Shown here one piece after another: positions 32,583-42,484 of a DNA stretch of 46,940 bases (position 1 is the first letter of the stretch; each line of letters begins with the position of its first letter). The notes below the pieces were generated by a model that saw only the letters and a list, made by a program, of their open reading frames with translations, did no database searches and was not told the DNA's origin. Made by a program: the position numbers and the translations under genes. The DNA lies in contig JAOUCZ010000003.1 of assembly GCA_029859505.1 (NCBI GenBank), positions 1-46,940 on the forward strand, read 5' to 3'. Source of the stretch: Lysobacterales bacterium. Lineage in GTDB: Bacteria > Pseudomonadota > Gammaproteobacteria > Xanthomonadales > SZUA-36.

Positions 32583-33371
32583 TTGGTTGGCGTTGAAACC
32601 TGGACGAGCCAGATGTGTGGAGAAATTCCAGCAGTGAAATCAAGCACACTCATTGTTCAGCTAACCGACTGTCACCTTCCGGCAGACCGGAAACAGACAT
32701 ATCGCGGAATTTACCCACACGAAAATCTGAACAGGCTGATTGACAGGATTAAGGCGATGCAGCCTGATCTGTTGCTGGCCACGGGGGATCTCAGCGAAGA
32801 TGGAAGCAGGGCATCATACCTGGCCTTGCAGCGTTATCTAAAACCACTTGGTACGCCGGTTCTCGCATTGCCCGGAAACCACGATGATCCCGATCTGGTT
32901 GCGGAGATTTTTCCCGGAAGTCCTGTAGACACCATTGAGGTCTCAGAACATGGTCCATGGCAGATTGTTCGCCTGAATTCCTGCATGCCGGGGAAACCGG
33001 AAGGACGCCTCAGTGAACAGACGTTAACCGACCTGAAATGTTTTTTTGAGAGTAATCAGCAACGGCCGCTACTCATCGCCTTGCATCATCAACCCGTCAA
33101 TATTGGCAGCCCCTGGATTGATAAATACCGCTTGCTGAATCCCGAGAATTTTTTGCAACTAATAGATCAACAGGAAAATGTTAAAGCAGTAGTCTGGGGG
33201 CACGTACACCAGGTATTCGAGGCGAACAGAAACGGTATTGCCATGCTGGGTAGCCCGTCAAGCGCAATCAATGGTCTGACAGCAGCACAGAAATTTACAC
33301 CTGATGCAAGTGGCCCGGGATTCAGGTGGCTGCAGTTAAAAGTCGATGGTACAACGCTAACCGGCGTATAA
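32583..33371 (+). CDS. cpdA: Calcineurin-like 3',5'-cyclic-AMP phosphodiesterase (CpdA-like)
   Basis: LIVQLTDCHLPADRKQTYRGIYPHENLNRLIDRI, LLLATGDLSEDGS, LALPGNHDD, VVWGHVHQVFE. Confidence 0.9.
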   Translation: MVGVETWTSQMCGEIPAVKSSTLIVQLTDCHLPADRKQTYRGIYPHENLNRLIDRIKAMQPDLLLATGDLSEDGSRASYLALQRYLKPLGTPVLALPGNHDDPDLVAEIFPGSPVDTIEVSEHGPWQIVRLNSCMPGKPEGRLSEQTLTDLKCFFESNQQRPLLIALHHQPVNIGSPWIDKYRLLNPENFLQLIDQQENVKAVVWGHVHQVFEANRNGIAMLGSPSSAINGLTAAQKFTPDASGPGFRWLQLKVDGTTLTGV

Positions 33372-33421
33372 GGTCGGGGTATTTTCTTTTTGGTGCGATG
33401 TTAAAAAGGTGGTTTCAGACC

Positions 33422-33613
33422 TCAGTCGGACTCAGGCATTAACAACCACAGAATGATGTAAACGAGAATGCCTGGGAAGGCCGCTGATAGAATAGAGGCC
33501 AGAACATATACGACCCGCGTACCCGTCACTGACCAGCCAAAATGCCGAGCAAGACCGGCGCATACCCCGCCAATCATTCCATTACGCTTGTCTCTTGTAA
33601 TTCCGGAGCTCAT
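33422..33613 (-). CDS. PspC domain protein
   Basis: NGMIGGVCAGLARHFGWSVTGTRVVYVLASILSAAFPGILVYIILWLLMPE. Confidence 0.9.
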   Translation of the reverse strand: MSSGITRDKRNGMIGGVCAGLARHFGWSVTGTRVVYVLASILSAAFPGILVYIILWLLMPESD

Positions 33614-33644
33614 ATTTATACCTTGTTCTCAGGATCAGCCCCTG

Positions 33645-33824
33645 TCAGAGCTCAATCATTTCGAAATCTTCTTTGCCCGCACTACAGTCCGGGCAAACCC
33701 AAAATTCCGGTATATCTTCCCAGCGTGTACCGGGTGCCAGGCCCTCTTCGGGGCAGCCTTTTTCCTCTTCGTATACCCAACCACAGATAATACACATCCA
33801 GACTTTATAGCCTTTATCCGACAT
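33645..33824 (-). CDS. Rubredoxin
   Basis: 59-aa ORF read from the - strand: MSDKGYKVWMCIICGWVYEEEKGCPEEGLAPGTRWEDIPEFWVCPDCSAGKEDFEMIEL; two CxxC knuckles (CIIC, CPDC). Absent from the supplied ORF track. Confidence 0.95.
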   Translation of the reverse strand: MSDKGYKVWMCIICGWVYEEEKGCPEEGLAPGTRWEDIPEFWVCPDCSAGKEDFEMIEL

Positions 33825-33929
33825 GTTTGTAATCCTGCAATGACAAAAACGCTAGTTTGCCACGCAAAGGCGCGCGCTTAAACCTTTTGCGGGTTAAAAT
33901 GACGTTTTTTCAGACTGAGAACATCCAAA

Positions 33930-35216
33930 ATGACAAACAGCCACGAATTAATCCAACGGGCACGAGTACATATTCCAGGTGGGGTGAATTCCCCGGTTCG
34001 AGCTTTTAACGGCGTTGGCGGTGACCCGGTATTTTTCGATCATGCATCGGGTGCGTGTTTATATGACGTTACCGGACGTTCCTATATCGATTATGTTGGC
34101 TCATGGGGGCCGATGATTGCTGGCCACTCCAATCCGGCCATCATCGCGGCGGTGCAGGAAGCAGTCAATAAGGGTTTGAGTTTTGGAGCACCATCGGCTG
34201 CCGAAGTCACCATGGCTGAAAGATTGTGTGAACTGATAGATGGTATGGACATGGTACGGATGGTCAACTCCGGCACCGAGGCAACCATGAGTGCCATACG
34301 CGTGGCTCGCGCGGCAACCGGTCGTGACCGCATTCTGAAATTCGAGGGTTGTTATCACGGTCATGCCGATGCATTCCTGGTCAAGGCAGGTAGTGGTGCG
34401 CTGACCCTGGGTGTGCCGAATTCTCCCGGTGTTCCTTCGGCCTGCGCTGATCTGACACTGACCGTACCATTTAACGATCTGGATGCAGTACGTAGCTGTT
34501 TTGACAAGCAGGGTGATGAGATTGCCTGCCTGATTGTCGAACCTGTGGCCGGTAATATGAACTGTATTCCACCGGTAGAAGGTTATTTGCAGGGACTTCG
34601 TGACCTTTGCGATCAATACGGTGTTGTATTGATTTTTGATGAAGTCATGACCGGATTCCGTGTGGCGCTTGGCGGTGCCCAGGCCCATTACGGTATTACG
34701 CCGGATCTTTCGACCTTTGGTAAGGTTATCGGAGGTGGTATGCCTGTCGGAGCGTTCGGTGGTAAACGCGAACTCATGGAGTTGGTCGCGCCATCCGGAC
34801 CGGTATACCAGGCAGGTACCTTGTCAGGCAACCCGGTAGCCATGGCAGCGGGTCTGGCGACACTGGATCAGATCACGGGGCCGGGTTTCTACGAGGCACT
34901 TTCTGATAAGACCCGGATGCTGACGGAAGGAATTCAAACTGAGGCGGATTTCTTTGACATACCGTTTACGACCACCCGCGTCGGGGGTATGTTTGGGCTG
35001 TACTTCAGCAAAGTGAAGGAAATTGTCAATTTTGAACAATCAGGCGCGGTAGATGTAGAACTGTTTAAACGTTTTTTCCACGCCATGCTTGACGGTGGAG
35101 TCTACCTGGCGCCGTCTGCCTATGAGGCGGGCTTTGTTTCCTCAGCGCATACAGAGGAACATATTTCAGCGACGATCGATGCGGCAAGAGAAGCACTACG
35201 TGCGTGTGCTAGTTAG
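33930..35216 (+). CDS. hemL: Glutamate-1-semialdehyde 2,1-aminomutase
   Basis: [85 protein letters not shown]. Confidence 0.97.
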   Translation: MTNSHELIQRARVHIPGGVNSPVRAFNGVGGDPVFFDHASGACLYDVTGRSYIDYVGSWGPMIAGHSNPAIIAAVQEAVNKGLSFGAPSAAEVTMAERLCELIDGMDMVRMVNSGTEATMSAIRVARAATGRDRILKFEGCYHGHADAFLVKAGSGALTLGVPNSPGVPSACADLTLTVPFNDLDAVRSCFDKQGDEIACLIVEPVAGNMNCIPPVEGYLQGLRDLCDQYGVVLIFDEVMTGFRVALGGAQAHYGITPDLSTFGKVIGGGMPVGAFGGKRELMELVAPSGPVYQAGTLSGNPVAMAAGLATLDQITGPGFYEALSDKTRMLTEGIQTEADFFDIPFTTTRVGGMFGLYFSKVKEIVNFEQSGAVDVELFKRFFHAMLDGGVYLAPSAYEAGFVSSAHTEEHISATIDAAREALRACAS

Positions 35217-36384
35217 TTGCTGAGTGCTGGTCCGATGGTTTGCGCCGGGCACCCAGGCGGAAAAAAGGCCGCTCGAACAGGTAATAGCTGACTGTCGATA
35301 CCAGTACGACCAGCAAGAAAGAAACCAGGAACTTTGGAAAGCCTTGTATATCCGTATAGGCTTCTCCAAAAACAACATCGGCTTGCTGCAGAACCACGAA
35401 ATGCCAAAGATACAGGCTGTAGCTGATCAGGCCAAGAAAGTAGACCACCGGGTTTGCAAAAAACCATCTGCCAATTCTGCTTCCCCGGTACAGGCTGAAG
35501 ACCATCAGTGACAACGGCAGGCCAAGTGCCAGCGGCGCTATCACCATACTCCAGTGACCGGACCAGTAGCTATCGCCGTTTGGAAGCACGATTTTCCACA
35601 GCCATAAAACAGCCAGTGTGGTTCCAATAAGAAACAAGCTGTCCATCAACCAGACATTGGGTTGCCCGGGGGATCGTAAGTCGAGCCACTGGACCAAAAT
35701 AGCTGCAGACGCACCCAGCAAAAACTCGGGCAAGAAACCGGGCAAGTGTGAGGCGGCAAGAAAAACAGCCCCTTCTGGTGCTGCTGCGAAGTGATCTGCA
35801 GACCAGAGGCGGTAGAACACACTCAAAATAACACCGCTAAGAAGAAGAATCATCCATTTGCCAGGGCGCATGAACGATGCGATAAGGGGCAGTATCAAAT
35901 AAAATGATAATTCAACTGGCAGGGTCCACCATAAGCCCACCACTGGCCGGACAGGATCCCAACCAATATTGAAAAACATCAACATGTGCGCAATTAACGT
36001 GACCCCGTTTAAAGGCTGCCAGGTGACGAACCACGCTCCAAATATCAGAATGATGGCCAATTGAGCATAGTAAGCCGGAAATACCCGCAAAAGGCGTCTT
36101 TTATAGTACTGCGCGAGAGGCGGGTGCACAGAACGGGTCAGTGTGGCACGCGCAAAGGGAAGTGATAGCAGAAATCCACTCAACACAAAGAACAGATCAA
36201 CACCGGCAAAACCAAACCCCAGAGGAAATTGCAGAATGTTGCCAATTACCGGAACAGACAGGTCAAGCCGGATTCCCGGGTTGAAAAAACCATAATGGAA
36301 CACGAATACGAAAAGGGCAGCTATACCCCGTAAACCGGTCAGCGAGGCAACATAATGACGGCTCTGGCTTGTGGGGTTGCTCAA
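35209..36384 (-). CDS. Acyltransferase family 3 (OafA-like) membrane protein
   Basis: [56 protein letters not shown]. Confidence 0.92.
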   Translation of the reverse strand: MSNPTSQSRHYVASLTGLRGIAALFVFVFHYGFFNPGIRLDLSVPVIGNILQFPLGFGFAGVDLFFVLSGFLLSLPFARATLTRSVHPPLAQYYKRRLLRVFPAYYAQLAIILIFGAWFVTWQPLNGVTLIAHMLMFFNIGWDPVRPVVGLWWTLPVELSFYLILPLIASFMRPGKWMILLLSGVILSVFYRLWSADHFAAAPEGAVFLAASHLPGFLPEFLLGASAAILVQWLDLRSPGQPNVWLMDSLFLIGTTLAVLWLWKIVLPNGDSYWSGHWSMVIAPLALGLPLSLMVFSLYRGSRIGRWFFANPVVYFLGLISYSLYLWHFVVLQQADVVFGEAYTDIQGFPKFLVSFLLVVLVSTVSYYLFERPFFRLGARRKPSDQHSATN

Positions 36385-37202
36385 TCTAGAAATAGATCTT
36401 TCATGAGTGGCTGGCCGGCTTTTACCGCATAGGGGTCAAAGTCCTTAACACCTTCAGATCGCAACACGTCCTCGTCCAGAAAAAAGTTACCGCTGGTGGA
36501 TTTACTGTCACGGCAAAGTATTGCATGGGCCGCATCTGCCATGATCTCAACGCTGCGGCAATTATCCGCATTGACCAAACCACCCAGCATATTGATGGCC
36601 GCGGTATCGATTACCGTGCGCGGCCACAGCGCATTAACGCCAACGCCCCGTGAGCGAAACTCTGCAGCCATACCAAGGACACACATACTCATACCATATT
36701 TTGAAATCGTATACGCCAGGTAATCCTTGAACCATGAAGGATCAAGATTCAATGGAGGTGACAGGTTGAGAATATGGGGGTTATCCGACTTCAGCAGATG
36801 GGGTAAACAGGCTCTTGAACAGGCATAGGTGCCGCGCACATTGACGGAGTGCATCAGGTCAAATTTTGACATTGATAAATCAAGTGTGTTTTGCAGCGTG
36901 ATGGCGCTGGCATTATTGATGAGGACATCCAGGCCTTTAAAATGATCAACGGCCTTGCTGACAGCATCTAGAACGGCTTCATCATCGCGAACATCAAGCT
37001 TGATCGGGAGGGCGCGGCCACCGGCTTGCTCAATTTCTTCAGCGGCGGAAAAAATTGTGCCCGGCAGGGAAGCATGAGGCTTGTCTGATTTGGCAGCAAT
37101 GATAATATTGGCACCGTCACGCGCTGCACGCAGTGCAATGGCTTTTCCGATCCCGCGGGATCCCCCGGTGATAAAAATTGTTTTGTTTTTAAGTGTTTTC
37201 AT
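36381..37202 (-). CDS. Short-chain dehydrogenase/reductase (HSDL2-like SDR)
   Basis: KTIFITGGSRGIGKAIALRAARDGANIIIAAKSDKPHASLPGTIFSAAEEIEQAGGRALPIKLDVRD, DVLINNASAI, YTISKYGMSM. Confidence 0.93.
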   Translation of the reverse strand: MKTLKNKTIFITGGSRGIGKAIALRAARDGANIIIAAKSDKPHASLPGTIFSAAEEIEQAGGRALPIKLDVRDDEAVLDAVSKAVDHFKGLDVLINNASAITLQNTLDLSMSKFDLMHSVNVRGTYACSRACLPHLLKSDNPHILNLSPPLNLDPSWFKDYLAYTISKYGMSMCVLGMAAEFRSRGVGVNALWPRTVIDTAAINMLGGLVNADNCRSVEIMADAAHAILCRDSKSTSGNFFLDEDVLRSEGVKDFDPYAVKAGQPLMKDLFLD

Positions 37203-37287
37203 TTACGGGCTCTGCATCAGGCATTAAGCAGTTCAATCCCGTATTATAGCTGTGAATTGTGCGCAAAGAAGGGCGAACTGAACCCAA

Positions 37288-39285
37288 GTGGAAACCGATT
37301 GGACACAGGACCTGTTGAACTGGATGTCTGCCAACCCGGGTTGGGCAGGGTTTTGGGTGTTTGTCATGTCCTTTGTCGAGTCACTGGCGTTTGTTGGCAT
37401 CCTGATTCCCGGCATAGTAATCCTGTTTGGTCTGGGGGCGCTGATCAGTTTCGGAGCCCTGGAATTGCTGCCCATCTGGCTATGGGGATCAGTAGGAGCA
37501 TTTGCCGGAGACCTGGTCAGCTATGCCATCGGTAGGCGATACAGGGAGCATCTGGCTGAGATGTGGCCATTTTCCCGGTTTCCAAAAGTGCTTGAAAGAG
37601 GGCGTGAGTATTTCAATGTACATGGTCCGAAAAGTGTTGTTATAGGCCGCTTTATCGGTCCTCTTCGGCCCGTGATTCCGGTGACTGCGGGCATGATGGG
37701 GTTGGCCCCACGTCGCTTCTTCATGGTCGATGTTCCAGCTTGCATTGTCTGGACACCCAGTTACCTGGTTCCCGGAATGCTGTTTGGTGCTTCACTCGAG
37801 GTTGCATCTGAGTATGCCGGCCGGTTGTCGCTGGTCCTGATCATTGGTGCGGTAGTTCTCTGGTTAACCTGGTGGGTTATCTGGACGGCTTATGGGTACT
37901 TGGCGGGTCATTCAGCACGCTGGATGCGGCATGTGATCCGGTGGATGCGCCGGCATCCGGTGTTCAGGCGTATAGCCGGACCGCTACTGGATTCGACCCA
38001 GCCGGAAGTGTTATCTGTCACCATGATGGGTTTACTATTGGTGTTGATTTTCTGGGGAATGGTGATGTTGCTATTTCTCTCACCATTTTCTGCATCTCCG
38101 CAATCAATAGACCAGTCAGTCCAGGCATATGCGCTAACCCTGAGAAACCACATTGCCGATACCGTGATGGTTGCTCTGACACAGATGTCCCGTCTATGGG
38201 TGCTCATTCCAACCTCAATGGCGGTCTTGTTGTGGTTGATTGGTGCCGGACGTCAAAAGGCGGCATTGCACTGGCTGGTTGCGATGGGTGGGGGGATGAT
38301 TTTACAGATACTGCTCGGCTGGTCACTTCGTTCCACACCGTTATTGAGCGAAACAGGGTTTAACGCCCTGTATGATCCAAGTGAGGCATTAACTCTGGTG
38401 ACGGTTGTGCTGGGGTACTTCGCCGTTATGGTTGCAAGAGAACTTAGGCGGCGAAAACGAAAATGGCCATACGTAATTGTCGGCTTGCTGCTTTCCTTGC
38501 TGGTTCTGGCCCGGTTATACCTTGGGTTGGACTGGCTCAGTGGAGCCTTAATGGGTGTGGCATTGGGTATGGCATGGACATTTGTGGTTGGTATTGCCTA
38601 TCGTCAACGCGCCATGCGATCTTTCAACGGCATTGCAGCCTGTCTTATATTTTTTGGAATGCTGACTGCCACCTTTACCTGGCAGGTTGGACAGAATCTT
38701 GAAGGGGACCTTGCGGCATTAAAGCTTCCCTTACCGCAAAGTGAAATAACTGCCCGGGGTTGGTGGGAAAACGAATGGCAGGCACTACCGCGTGAGCGTA
38801 CACCGTTGCCAAATGTTGCCGCTCGCGAGTTTAATTTTCATTTTGCGGGAGATGCGACAAACTTTGCGCGGGTACTGGCGGTTCACGGGTGGCAGGAAGC
38901 AGGGCCGGCCAACTGGCGCTGGACCCTGTTATCTTTGAACCCGGATCCCACGGAGTCAACTTTGCCGCCACTGAAGCGGGATTATCTCGGTCATGCCGAT
39001 ATCTTATTGTTACACCGTTTGGGTGGTGACCCGTTAAAACAGGAGACTATCCGTATTTGGGATTCCGGCTTCAGGCTGACACCAGGTGGCCAGACGATCT
39101 ACCTTGGCCAGATTAACGATGAGGTACTGATCCAGAGAGCAAAGATTTTCAGTTACTGGCGTGCCGTACGTGCTCCAGATGCAAGGCTGGAGCAATTGAA
39201 AAAGGAGACCGTAGGTTTGCAAACCAGGAAAGTTGAGGACGGGCTTCTTTTGATCAGGGAACCTCAGGTATCAGCCGGCTCCTGA
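37288..39285 (+). CDS. DedA - PAP2-like - LssY_C fusion membrane protein
   Basis: N-terminal DedA (SFVESLAFVGILIPGIVILFGLGAL, GRFIGPLRPVIPVTAGMMG), PAP2-like TM domain (LYLGLDWLSGALMGVALG), C-terminal LssY-like (WWENEWQALPRERTPLPNVAAREFNFHFAG). GTG start. Confidence 0.88.
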   Translation: METDWTQDLLNWMSANPGWAGFWVFVMSFVESLAFVGILIPGIVILFGLGALISFGALELLPIWLWGSVGAFAGDLVSYAIGRRYREHLAEMWPFSRFPKVLERGREYFNVHGPKSVVIGRFIGPLRPVIPVTAGMMGLAPRRFFMVDVPACIVWTPSYLVPGMLFGASLEVASEYAGRLSLVLIIGAVVLWLTWWVIWTAYGYLAGHSARWMRHVIRWMRRHPVFRRIAGPLLDSTQPEVLSVTMMGLLLVLIFWGMVMLLFLSPFSASPQSIDQSVQAYALTLRNHIADTVMVALTQMSRLWVLIPTSMAVLLWLIGAGRQKAALHWLVAMGGGMILQILLGWSLRSTPLLSETGFNALYDPSEALTLVTVVLGYFAVMVARELRRRKRKWPYVIVGLLLSLLVLARLYLGLDWLSGALMGVALGMAWTFVVGIAYRQRAMRSFNGIAACLIFFGMLTATFTWQVGQNLEGDLAALKLPLPQSEITARGWWENEWQALPRERTPLPNVAAREFNFHFAGDATNFARVLAVHGWQEAGPANWRWTLLSLNPDPTESTLPPLKRDYLGHADILLLHRLGGDPLKQETIRIWDSGFRLTPGGQTIYLGQINDEVLIQRAKIFSYWRAVRAPDARLEQLKKETVGLQTRKVEDGLLLIREPQVSAGS

Positions 39286-39863
39286 AAACGGGGTAAGACC
39301 TCAAGCAATATTTGCAAGCGTTCCAGTGGGTCACCGATTTGTAGCAATACCTGTTTTTCATCATTTGCCAATGGCAGCAATTCGGCCAGGCGAAAAGCAA
39401 CCCAGTTAGCATCCTGTAAATACTGTGGTTGAAAAGACGGATAATTATTTCCCAATTGCTCCATGAAGCGACCGACAATCATGGACAATACAGAAAACTC
39501 ATCCGGCAGGTCTACCGGGCCAGGTTCATCCAGCGTTTGAACCTCAGCCATCAATAAACCGTTGTCACGCATGCGGGTGTTTTGAATTATGAATTTTTGC
39601 CTACCGTGGGCGGAAATACCTAAAAGACCGTCCTCAAGGGTTGAAAAATCGCAAATTTCCGCCGTTGTACCCACTCTCATATGGTTGGCCGGGCGGTTCG
39701 GGTCCTCTGGATTATTAATCAGGCAAACACCAAAGCAAGAAGCCTTGAGGCTGCACTCGCGCACCATGTCGATATAGCGCTGTTCAAATATTCTAAGATT
39801 CAAATAACCGTCTGGAAACAGAACGGTGTGCAATGGGAAGAGGGGGATATCGGTATGGGTCAC
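39264..39863 (-). CDS. LON peptidase substrate-binding domain protein
   Basis: DIPLFPLHTVLFPDGYLNLRIFEQRYIDMVRECSLKASCFGVCLI; 3' end overlaps the convergent DedA-PAP2-LssY gene. Confidence 0.93.
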   Translation of the reverse strand: MTHTDIPLFPLHTVLFPDGYLNLRIFEQRYIDMVRECSLKASCFGVCLINNPEDPNRPANHMRVGTTAEICDFSTLEDGLLGISAHGRQKFIIQNTRMRDNGLLMAEVQTLDEPGPVDLPDEFSVLSMIVGRFMEQLGNNYPSFQPQYLQDANWVAFRLAELLPLANDEKQVLLQIGDPLERLQILLEVLPRFQEPADT

Positions 39864-41218
39864 GTGGGTTCTAAGAATTCTGCCAGTCGACGGGGGGCTG
39901 CTTCGAAACCACCGTTGCTCATAAATACAATGTGATCACCCGGATTCAGGTGGTTCTTTATCTGTTGCAGCATCTCATCCACCCGGGTCACACTCTTAAA
40001 ACGTCCATCCAGCGGGGCCAGTGCAACATTCGGATCCCAGTCAATATCCTCACCGGTCTTGAGCCAAACGTGGTCGGCGGCCATTAATGCAGGACCCAGT
40101 TCATTCGCATGGACACCGGCACGCATGGTGTTGCTGCGCGGCTCAAGTGCGACCAGGATGCGGGCATTACCAACCTTGCGCCGCAGACCCTCCAGAGTCA
40201 GTCGAATAGCGGTGGGGTGATGGGCAAAATCATCATATACACTGTAGTCCTGAGACCGTGTTATCACCTCCAGGCGACGCTTCACACCGAGGAATAATGA
40301 CAGCGCTTCGATGGCTTTTGTAGCCGGTATACCCGCAGCTGCAGCCGCAGCAATAGCAGTACAGGCATTCATGGCGTTGTGGCGGCCGCATTGGTTCCAT
40401 TTCAGTGTGCCAATGACCTTTTGTTGAAAGCGGAAGCGCAATTCACTGGCATCGGCTTTCATCAACTCAACCTGCCAATCATATTTATCGTCGAAAGAGA
40501 ATCTCTGTAGATTGCTCCAGCATCCCCTGCTGATTACCCTTTCTAGATTTACATCTGCGCCATTACTGATGATGGTGCCGTTACCCGGAATGGTGCGCAT
40601 CAGGTGGTGGAATTGTGTCTCTATCGCAGCAAGATCCGGAAATATATCTGCATGATCGTATTCCAGGTTGTTCAGAATGGCGATCTGCGGACGGTAGTGG
40701 ACAAACTTGGAGCGTTTGTCGAAAAAAGCAGTGTCGTATTCATCTGCTTCCACCACAAAATAATCCGAACCCTCTCGCGCCGAAACATCAAAATTCTTCG
40801 GTACTCCACCGATCAGGAAACCGGGGTTGTGTCCAGCAAACTCCAGTATCCACGCTAACATGCTGGACGTGGTGGTTTTACCATGTGTTCCGGCAACCGC
40901 TATGACTTTGCGGCCGCGCAGGTAGTTTTCACCCAGCCAGCGCGGCCCGGAAGTATAGTTTAGTCTTTGGTTCAAGACGTACTCAACGGCAGGGTTTCCG
41001 CGACTCAGGGCATTGCCGACAATGACCAGGTCCGGTTTATCGTGCATGGGTTCTTCGCTATAACCTTCGTGCAGTTTGATGCCTTCATTTTCCAGCAGGT
41101 TGCTCATCGGCGGGTAGGTATGCTGGTCGGCACCGGTAACATCATGACCCGCTCGGCTGGCAAGCATGGCTACGCCACCCATAAACGTACCACAGGCTCC
41201 AAGAATATGAATTTTCAT
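39860..41218 (-). CDS. mpl: UDP-N-acetylmuramate:L-alanyl-gamma-D-glutamyl-meso-diaminopimelate ligase
   Basis: MKIHILGACGTFMGGVAMLASRAGHDVTGAD, VAGTHGKTTTSSMLAWILE, FAHHPTAIRLTLEGLR, LEPRSNTMRAG. Confidence 0.96.
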   Translation of the reverse strand: MKIHILGACGTFMGGVAMLASRAGHDVTGADQHTYPPMSNLLENEGIKLHEGYSEEPMHDKPDLVIVGNALSRGNPAVEYVLNQRLNYTSGPRWLGENYLRGRKVIAVAGTHGKTTTSSMLAWILEFAGHNPGFLIGGVPKNFDVSAREGSDYFVVEADEYDTAFFDKRSKFVHYRPQIAILNNLEYDHADIFPDLAAIETQFHHLMRTIPGNGTIISNGADVNLERVISRGCWSNLQRFSFDDKYDWQVELMKADASELRFRFQQKVIGTLKWNQCGRHNAMNACTAIAAAAAAGIPATKAIEALSLFLGVKRRLEVITRSQDYSVYDDFAHHPTAIRLTLEGLRRKVGNARILVALEPRSNTMRAGVHANELGPALMAADHVWLKTGEDIDWDPNVALAPLDGRFKSVTRVDEMLQQIKNHLNPGDHIVFMSNGGFEAAPRRLAEFLEPT

Positions 41219-41256
41219 TTCATTCCAAGTTTTAATTCGTATAAATAATTGTTGCG

Positions 41257-41760
41257 TCAGGAGCTTCCAAGTAAAAACACCATTTCAATCAACACATAAC
41301 TGGCTGCAAGCACAAGAACGGTAATCAGCATTCCTATCGCATATGGAACGGATAAAGCATGGCGATAAATATGTGCATCAACGAAAAGGCTCCAGATAAA
41401 TACAGCGAACCATACGGTAGCCAGAATCGGTTGACTAACCGTCGGATCCGATACCGACAGCAAAGCCCCGGTAATTAAATTAAAAATGATACCTATGGCG
41501 GTCAGAGCACTCAACGTTTGCACAAAACGTTCCAGGTGCTTTCGCCAGAATAACAAACCAGCCAGAACAACAACCTGCAGGGAAACGATCAGAAGGCTCT
41601 TGGCAGCAAGGTTTTCATCTTCAAACTGTTGGCCGGTGATCAGGTTCTGCAACAGGTATGCCGCAAGCAGGAAAACCATCAACCCCCACGAAGTGGACAT
41701 GTTTTGTGGTCCGCCTCGCAAGCGCAACATCTGCGCCAGGTTTATCAGCAACTCATTCAT
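41257..41760 (-). CDS. Polytopic membrane protein, unknown function
   Basis: 167 aa with about 4-5 predicted TM segments; upstream of mpl on the same strand; no family confidently recognised (Yip1-like possible). Confidence 0.7.
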   Translation of the reverse strand: MNELLINLAQMLRLRGGPQNMSTSWGLMVFLLAAYLLQNLITGQQFEDENLAAKSLLIVSLQVVVLAGLLFWRKHLERFVQTLSALTAIGIIFNLITGALLSVSDPTVSQPILATVWFAVFIWSLFVDAHIYRHALSVPYAIGMLITVLVLAASYVLIEMVFLLGSS

Positions 41761-41817
41761 ATAAAGAGTTGCTGCTTTTTACTTTTAGCTGCGATAGGAG
41801 ATGACCAGCCCGTCACT

Positions 41818-42396
41818 TCAGGAGGATGCTTCGCCGAGGTTTAATATACTGAGGATTCGCTGGAAGATTTCTTCGATACTGCCATCACCCAGAACCTTGG
41901 TCAGCAGACCCCGTTCCGCATAATAGTCCGCCACCGGTGCAGTTTGATTCGCATATACCCGCAGGCGGTTTCGCACGGTTTCCTCGGTATCATCGGAGCG
42001 ACCTTCTTCTTGCGCACGCTTGGCGATACGCCTGAGTATATGGTGCGGCTCGATATCCACAAGAATGGCCTCGTCCACGGGTTGATCCAGACGCTCCAGA
42101 AGGATAGTCAGTGATTCGGCCTGTGCCAGGTTGCGCGGATAACCATCCAGGATAAAACCATTGCGTACATCGTCGTTACCCAGTCGTTCCTCGAGCATGC
42201 CAGCGATGACATCATCAGGCACCAACTCTCCTTTGTCGGATAGCGCCTTGGCTTGCAAGCCAAGCTCAGTACCTCTTTTAGCCGCATCACGCAGGAGTGC
42301 ACCAGTGGAAATATGTGGTATACCCAGTTGCTTGACCAGCAAAGTTGCCTGGGTTCCTTTACCCGATCCGGGCGGCCCTAATAATACAATTCGCAT
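41818..42396 (-). CDS. adk: Adenylate kinase
   Basis: MRIVLLGPPGSGKGTQATLLVKQLGIPHISTGALLRDA, GFILDGYPRNLAQAE. Confidence 0.96.
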   Translation of the reverse strand: MRIVLLGPPGSGKGTQATLLVKQLGIPHISTGALLRDAAKRGTELGLQAKALSDKGELVPDDVIAGMLEERLGNDDVRNGFILDGYPRNLAQAESLTILLERLDQPVDEAILVDIEPHHILRRIAKRAQEEGRSDDTEETVRNRLRVYANQTAPVADYYAERGLLTKVLGDGSIEEIFQRILSILNLGEASS

Positions 42397-42484
42397 TGGA
42401 CGGTTCCAGTCCTTTAAAATAGGCGCTAACGCTAACCGCTCATACCAAGCAAGTCAATGAAGATTGAAGGGATTTAGGAAAATT

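Noticed and set aside
34101-34688. 195-aa antisense ORF over hemL
   Set aside because: No family signature; hemL explains the sequence.
39860-39875. CACGTG core at 39861-39866 and TCACGTGA at about 14123 as additional parS sites
   Set aside because: Flanks do not match TGTTNCACGTGAAACA beyond the CACGTG core.
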